Assembly: GCA_003223995.1 (NCBI GenBank)
Contig: QHYA01000061.1
Coordinates: forward strand, 1-64,000
Source: Acidobacteriota bacterium
Lineage (GTDB): Bacteria; Acidobacteriota; Polarisedimenticolia; QHYA01
Length of the DNA: 64,000 bases
Direction: 5' to 3'
The notes beneath the pieces were generated by a model. That model saw only the letters and a program-made list of their open reading frames with translations. It ran no database searches and had not been told where the DNA came from. Each line of letters opens with the position of its first letter. The first letter of the stretch is position 1. The position numbers and the translations under genes were made by a program. Positions 59,153 through 64,000 of the stretch are shown one piece after another.

Positions 59153-61393
59153 ATGACAAGCCCCCGCGAAGCAGAGAGCGAGATCCGCGAGTTCTGGAGC
59201 ATCCTGGTCCGCCGACAGTGGGCGATCTATACCGTCGCAGGGCTCGTGCTCGGGCTGACCGCCCTGCGGCTGCTGATGGTCCAGTCGACCTACAAGGCGA
59301 AGGCCCTCGTCGAGATCCAGCGGTCCAGCCCCGACGTGCTCGCCTTCCGGGACATCATCCGCACCGATCCGTCCTACCAGGGCTACAGCGCTTTCTACGA
59401 GACGCAGTACCGCATCCTTCAGAGCCGCGCGGTCGCCCGCCGTGCGGCCGAGAGGCTGGACCTCCCGCGCCATCCCCTCCTGCCGCGGAAGAGTCCCGGG
59501 CTTCTCCAGAGAACCCTCGCGGCTCTCCGCCGCGCTCTCCCCCGAGGCGAGGCGCACGCGGCACCTGCAGAGCCAATGGGGCCTTTCATCGATCTCGTCC
59601 TGGCCGGCCTGTCCATCGAGCCTGTGAAGGACAGCAACCTCGTGGAGGTCGTCTACCTCTCCCCCGATCCGCGCTTCTGCGCTCAGCTCGCCAACGCCGT
59701 GGCAGATGCCTACATCGAGTTCGCGCTCTCGTCGCAGTTCGACACGACCGAACAGGCCAGCGACTTCCTGAGCCGCCGCGTGGGCGAGCTGCGAGACGAG
59801 GTCGAGGATCTGGAGAAGCGGCTCCAGAGCTACAGGGAGTCCCGTCGGATCCTCCCCTCCGCCGGAGCCGAGAACATCGCTCTGAAGGGGGTCTCGGACA
59901 TCGACGCCATCTACCTCCAGGCCCGCGCCAGACGCATCGCGACTGAGTCGGAGTGGACCGCCGCGCGCGGCACCGACCCTTCGTCCCTGCCCGCCGTCGT
60001 GGAGAACCCGACCGTGCAACGGCTCCAGCACGAGGTCAACGACCTGGAGATCCAGCGGGCGGAGCTGCTGCGAACTTTCAAGCCCGGCTGGCCGCAGGTC
60101 GAGGTGCTCACGCGGAAGCTCGAAGGAGCCCGGCAGCAGCTCAGCAGCGAGACCGAGGCGATCGCGCGACGGATCGTCAGCGCCGAGCAGGCGAAGTACC
60201 GCGCCGCCCTCGACGAGGAGGAGAGGCTCGGCAAGCTCCTGGAGGAGCAGAAGTCCGAGGCCCAGCGGACGGGAAGGGACTCGATCGAGTACGCCACGCT
60301 CCAGGCGGAAGTCGAGCGCAAGCGGGCGGTTCTGAACGCACTTCTCCAAAGGCAGAACGAGACGGCGGTCTCTTCCCAGCTCCGCGACATGAACGCGGGC
60401 AATGCCAGGATCGTGGACAGGGCGATTCCTCCTACCGCTCCGTGCAAGCCTCGCCCGGGCGTCGAGCTGCCGCTGGGGCTTTTCGTCGGCCTGCTCCTCG
60501 GCATGGGGGCGGCCTTCGGGATGGAGAGTTGGGACAATACGCTGCGAACGCAGGAGGAGATCGAAAGGTTCCTCGGAACCCCGACGCTGGCCCGCATTCC
60601 CTCCGCTTCGCTCGACCCGCAACGCCGGGGCGGACCCGCATGGGGGACCGGCGAGATCGACCTCATGAGCCACCATCACCCCTCGTCCCCCCTGGCGGAA
60701 TCCTTCCGGGACTTGAGGACAGCGCTCTCTCTTTCCTCCGCAGGATCGACGCCCCGAAGTCTCACAGTGGCCAGCACGAGGCCGGAGGAAGGGAAATCGA
60801 CGATCGCGATCAATCTAGCGACCGTGCTCGCGCAGTCCGGCAAGAAGGTGCTGCTCGTCGATTCCGACCTGAGGCGTCCGCGGCTCCACCGGGCCTTCGG
60901 ACTGCGAAACGGCTCGGGGCTTTCGACTTTCCTCTGCGGAAAGGCGTCTCTCGAGGAAGCGGTCCAGATGACGCTCGTGGCGAGGCTCTGGCTTCTGGCG
61001 AGCGGGCCCGTCCCACCGAACCCGGCGGAGCTGCTCGACTCGGCCTGCTTCGACGAGCTGCTGAAGATGGTTCTCGACTCCTACGAGATGGTCGTGCTCG
61101 ATTCCGCCCCCCTGCTCACGGTCGCGGACGGAGCGATTCTCGCCTCCCGGACCGAGGGGACGCTCCTGGTCGTGGAATCCGACCGGACAACCCGCGAGGA
61201 GGCCCTGCGCGCTCGTGAGAAGCTGCGACAGGTCTCGGCCCGGCTTCTTGGCGTGGTGCTGAACAACGCTGCGGAATCGGGCCGATCCTATGGCCGCTAC
61301 CGCTACCGGTACGAGCCGAGCGCCGATTCCGGCGCCGCCGACGCCCGGCGGGCCCCTTTCCGGCGCGCCGCCGGACTCCTGCGGATGCGCTAG
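59153..61393 (+). CDS. Polysaccharide co-polymerase with BY-kinase domain (Wzc-like)
   Basis: This 746-residue inner-membrane tyrosine autokinase controls polymer length and export. The N-terminal Wzz domain has EFWSILVRRQWAIYTVAGLVLGLTALRLL (first helix), a periplasmic coiled coil of about 350 residues (QASDFLSRRVGELRDEVEDLEKRL and following) and a second helix (LPLGLFVGLLLGMGAAFG). The kinase domain has Walker A TRPEEGKSTIAINLA (near residue 542), Walker A' VLLVDSDLRRP and Walker B MVVLDSAPLL. A tyrosine cluster ends the protein (YGRYRYRYEPS). It is a single-chain type; all parts are present. Confidence 0.95.
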   Translation: MTSPREAESEIREFWSILVRRQWAIYTVAGLVLGLTALRLLMVQSTYKAKALVEIQRSSPDVLAFRDIIRTDPSYQGYSAFYETQYRILQSRAVARRAAERLDLPRHPLLPRKSPGLLQRTLAALRRALPRGEAHAAPAEPMGPFIDLVLAGLSIEPVKDSNLVEVVYLSPDPRFCAQLANAVADAYIEFALSSQFDTTEQASDFLSRRVGELRDEVEDLEKRLQSYRESRRILPSAGAENIALKGVSDIDAIYLQARARRIATESEWTAARGTDPSSLPAVVENPTVQRLQHEVNDLEIQRAELLRTFKPGWPQVEVLTRKLEGARQQLSSETEAIARRIVSAEQAKYRAALDEEERLGKLLEEQKSEAQRTGRDSIEYATLQAEVERKRAVLNALLQRQNETAVSSQLRDMNAGNARIVDRAIPPTAPCKPRPGVELPLGLFVGLLLGMGAAFGMESWDNTLRTQEEIERFLGTPTLARIPSASLDPQRRGGPAWGTGEIDLMSHHHPSSPLAESFRDLRTALSLSSAGSTPRSLTVASTRPEEGKSTIAINLATVLAQSGKKVLLVDSDLRRPRLHRAFGLRNGSGLSTFLCGKASLEEAVQMTLVARLWLLASGPVPPNPAELLDSACFDELLKMVLDSYEMVVLDSAPLLTVADGAILASRTEGTLLVVESDRTTREEALRAREKLRQVSARLLGVVLNNAAESGRSYGRYRYRYEPSADSGAADARRAPFRRAAGLLRMR

Positions 61394-61405
61394 TACCCCC
61401 CTGAA

Positions 61406-64000
61406 ATGTCTCGAGCACATCGCTGGAAGATGCTCGGGCACGAAGAGAGCAGACTTCCTTACCGTATCGTCGCCTTCGGGTTGCCCGCGCTTCTCGCCAT
61501 CGCGCCTCTCCCGTTCGGTGGCCGGACTCCTTCGGCCTCCTCGTTCCTCTGCGCCGCCGCATTCCTTCTCTCCGTTCCGACCCTGTTTGCGGGGAGCAGG
61601 TCGTCCGGCGGACAGGAAGCGCAAGAGATCCCCTGCGCGGCACCCTTGTCCCTCTTCCTGGCGCTGGTCTGCTTGCAGATCGTTCCCCTGCCTGAAGGGG
61701 CCGTCGCTGCCCTCAACCCTGCCACGGCGGCGCTGCGAGAACGGGTCTCGCTCGGAGCCCCCTGGGGCCCGGCACCTCTCTCCGTTTCGCCCGCAGCCAC
61801 TCTCGCGGCGGTCGGAAGGCTCTCCGCCGCCCTTGCCATCTTTACTTCGGCCTGCTTCCTCGCGCGCCGCCGCGAGGGGGTCCGTGCCATCGCCATGGGG
61901 CTTTGCCTGGCTGGCCTCATCCAGTCGGCGTACGGCCTGGTCGATGTCCTCACCGGCCTCAGGGCCTCCGGTCATGCTTCCGAGTACACGGGAAGACTGA
62001 CCGGGACTTTCATCAATCCGAACCACTTTGCCGCGCTGCTGGAGCTGGCGCTGCCGGCGGCCGTCGGACTCTCGCTTTCGATCGAGGAATCACCCGCGGC
62101 GCGCCCGCGCGCACGCCGGCGCAGGGTCGGAGGCCGTCTGGCCGAAGTGCTTTCCGACCCCTCCAACGGCCGCAAGCGGCTGCTGGGTGTGTGCATCGGG
62201 GTGATGTCTGCCGCCCTGCTCTTTTCGTTATCCCGCGCGGGGATCCTGCTCGCCAGTGCGGCCTGCCTGGGAACCGCCCTGCTAGGGGGAAAGCCGGCCG
62301 GAAGCTCCCGGCAGAGCGGCGGGACCCAACATTCGCCTGGCGGCATCGCGAAACGTCTTGGCCGCCCCGCCGGAGCGGCAGCGATTGCCCTGGTCGCACT
62401 CGCCCCCCTGGCATACGACCAGGTCCTGCGTCTCGCCGGTCAGTACCGCACCTCCCCGACCGACCTCTTCGCTGCCGGAGGACGCGCTGCGGTCTGGAAG
62501 ACGACCTTCGACATCTTCCGGGACCATCCGCTCGCGGGGACGGGCCTCGCCGGGTTCGCCGCGACCCTGCCCCGCTATCGCGGAACCGACGTCGCTATCC
62601 GATGGGAGGAAGCTCACAACGACTTCGTCCAGCTGCTCGCGGAGACCGGCCTGATCGGGGCGGCCATCGCAGCCTGCGTTCTCGCGGGAGCGCTCAAGAC
62701 CGCAAGGGGCTCATTCGCGCGACAGGCCTTCGAACCGGAGCGCCCCATCCGCACCGGTCTTGCCCTAGGATGCGGAGCGTTTCTCTTGCACGAGACGCTC
62801 GATTTCGGTGCGCAGATCCCCGCGGATGCGTTCGCTTTCGCCGCGGCAGCCGCGGGCTGTCTCGTCAGACCTCTTGCAGACATCCCCCGGTTGCTGGAAG
62901 CTCGCGGCTTCGCAGCCCGCTCGTTGGCCACACGATCCCTGCCTGTCCTCGCTGCCATCGGCGCTCTATGGGGTGTCATCCACCCCCGCGACGATTCCCT
63001 GCGCTCTCTAGAGGAGGGCCGGCGATTGCTGATCGCGGCCGACCGGAGACTGGCCGAGCGGGCCGAATCATCGAGCGGCGCGCAAGGGCCGGCTCCGGCG
63101 GCTCACGACGCCCGCTTGTCCCTTCTTCGAGCGGTCTCGGAGAATCCTGCGGCAGCGGAAGGGCATCTGCTCCTCGCACGGCTGCAGCGGCGCGCAGCAC
63201 TGTTCGGGCTCCCCGATGAAATCGTCCCGGGCGTGGCGGATGTGGCAGCGGCGCGCCTGAATGTCGCCGCGGAGCTGGACCCGTTCCGACCTGATCTCCG
63301 ACTGGGACTGCTTCGCGAACACGCCGCGCGCGGCGAGCGCACGGCAGCGCTGCAGGAAGTGCGCGCGCTCTCCATCCATGGAGGCGGCCCTCTCTGGCTC
63401 TCCTTCCCCATCATCTGGTCCCTTGTCCCGGACCCGGATCTCATCGATCGCTATATCGCCACTCCGGAGGGCGAGATCTCGTTCACCGATTTCCTTCGTG
63501 TCATCGGAAAACGGACCGAGGCGGAGGAGCGGCTGCGGCGCCTGCTCTCCTCGGGAACACCTCAGGCGGTCCCCGCATATGGCAGTCTCGCGGAGATGCT
63601 GATGCAGGAGGGCCGGGCGGAAGAAGCCGCGCGTCTCGGAGAGCGGCTCCTGGAAGGCCGGGGACTCGAGCGGGGGGCTGCGGCGGCGGTCTGCGGCCGC
63701 CTCGCGCAGTCCTACATGAAGGCCGGACTGGGCGAACCGGCAATGAGGCGCATCCGTCAGGCTCTGGACCTTTCCTCCGAGGACCCGACTCTCCAGCAGG
63801 CCGCCGCGGAGATCTATCTCGCTTGCGGCCTGCCCGAGGAGGCCAAGAACCGCTACGAGTTTCTCCTCCGGGGAGGCGCTCCCGAGCCGTTCCTCCAAAC
63901 TCGAGGAAAATCCCTCCATGCCGGGCTGGGCAGAGCTTACGACAGGCTGAGGCGGCGCGACGCGGCGCTGCGCGAATGGAGGGAAGTGAGCCGCCTCGAC
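61406..64000 (+). CDS. O-antigen ligase/polymerase-like membrane protein with TPR tail (partial at window end)
   Basis: The frame starts at ATG 61406 (another ATG at 61430) and is open for 865 codons to the window end, so the C-terminus is missing. The first 560 residues contain about 11 helices, with the Wzy_C/WaaL signature GRLTGTFINPNHFAALLELALP and periplasmic loop GGRAAVWKTTFDIFRDHPLAGTGLAGF followed by EEAHNDFVQLLAETGLIG. The remainder is periplasmic with TPR-like repeats (AYGSLAEMLMQEGRAEEAARLGERLLEG; RLAQSYMKAGLGEPAMRRIRQAL). It probably polymerises or ligates the exopolysaccharide made by this locus. It begins 13 nt after the co-polymerase gene. Confidence 0.9.
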   Translation, partial: MSRAHRWKMLGHEESRLPYRIVAFGLPALLAIAPLPFGGRTPSASSFLCAAAFLLSVPTLFAGSRSSGGQEAQEIPCAAPLSLFLALVCLQIVPLPEGAVAALNPATAALRERVSLGAPWGPAPLSVSPAATLAAVGRLSAALAIFTSACFLARRREGVRAIAMGLCLAGLIQSAYGLVDVLTGLRASGHASEYTGRLTGTFINPNHFAALLELALPAAVGLSLSIEESPAARPRARRRRVGGRLAEVLSDPSNGRKRLLGVCIGVMSAALLFSLSRAGILLASAACLGTALLGGKPAGSSRQSGGTQHSPGGIAKRLGRPAGAAAIALVALAPLAYDQVLRLAGQYRTSPTDLFAAGGRAAVWKTTFDIFRDHPLAGTGLAGFAATLPRYRGTDVAIRWEEAHNDFVQLLAETGLIGAAIAACVLAGALKTARGSFARQAFEPERPIRTGLALGCGAFLLHETLDFGAQIPADAFAFAAAAAGCLVRPLADIPRLLEARGFAARSLATRSLPVLAAIGALWGVIHPRDDSLRSLEEGRRLLIAADRRLAERAESSSGAQGPAPAAHDARLSLLRAVSENPAAAEGHLLLARLQRRAALFGLPDEIVPGVADVAAARLNVAAELDPFRPDLRLGLLREHAARGERTAALQEVRALSIHGGGPLWLSFPIIWSLVPDPDLIDRYIATPEGEISFTDFLRVIGKRTEAEERLRRLLSSGTPQAVPAYGSLAEMLMQEGRAEEAARLGERLLEGRGLERGAAAAVCGRLAQSYMKAGLGEPAMRRIRQALDLSSEDPTLQQAAAEIYLACGLPEEAKNRYEFLLRGGAPEPFLQTRGKSLHAGLGRAYDRLRRRDAALREWREVSRLD

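Overview
This is about 64 kb of GC-rich, gene-dense DNA (short intergenic gaps, frequent GTG and TTG starts, many 1-26 nt gene overlaps) from a Gram-negative bacterium. Outer-membrane barrels, a Wza/Wzc-type polysaccharide export set, lipoproteins and a multiheme c-type cytochrome support two membranes. Abundant TPR proteins, a CRTAC1/UnbV (FG-GAP) protein, a protein resembling the MXAN_5187 family, SelA and an INO1-type inositol-phosphate synthase together fit an uncultivated Acidobacteriota- or Myxococcota/deltaproteobacteria-like lineage. That placement is an inference from gene content only.

Layout. 0-2.7 kb: tRNA-Pro(UGG) and a leftward rmlA-rmlC-like-rmlB deoxysugar operon whose promoter appears to give a leaderless mRNA. 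2.7-10 kb: ychF, selA, an MXAN_5187-like gene with a TPR partner, a predicted zinc phospholipase C-like secreted protein and purH. 10-22 kb, mostly leftward: a secreted IPT/TIG-like protein, a large TPR membrane protein, a hybrid histidine kinase with two receiver domains and HPt, and a tight operon of multiheme cytochrome-TPR protein, CRTAC1/UnbV lipoprotein and membrane TPR protein.

22-31 kb: an outer-membrane barrel, then a chromate-resistance island running chrB, a frameshifted laminin-G-like gene, a DUF1259 (LppY/LpqO) gene, a PepSY gene, a TlpA-thioredoxin/DUF2231 fusion and chrA. A decayed second chrA scrap, a DUF1059 gene and a VOC protein follow. 31-36 kb: an overlapping operon of rlmN, a short-chain dehydrogenase, an active HtrA lipoprotein and a second HtrA-like protein that has lost all three catalytic residues. 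36-40 kb leftward: aminotransferase, CPA2 antiporter and AI-2E family permease.

40-49 kb: a small barrel protein; ino1 overlapping rho; a 63-bp tandem repeat; a DegT aminotransferase and a Gfo/Idh/MocA oxidoreductase that together with ino1 could make an aminoinositol; and a patatin phospholipase fused to a PaaK-like adenylate-forming domain, with a very strong intrinsic terminator in its leader. 49-55 kb: a thiamine operon (small membrane protein, thiE, thiD) in which thiD runs without a stop into a HEAT-repeat lipoprotein; a DegT aminotransferase broken by an internal deletion; a GT4 glycosyltransferase whose tail overlaps a convergent sigma-70 gene. 55-64 kb: pyrE, and divergently an exopolysaccharide locus (SLBB export protein, carboxypeptidase-like protein, beta-barrel, BY-kinase co-polymerase, O-antigen ligase with a TPR tail cut by the window edge).

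The parts most likely to hold new biology are the patatin-PaaK fusion with its leader terminator, the extended chromate island, the HtrA/pseudo-HtrA pair, the cytochrome-UnbV-TPR operon and the putative leaderless promoters.
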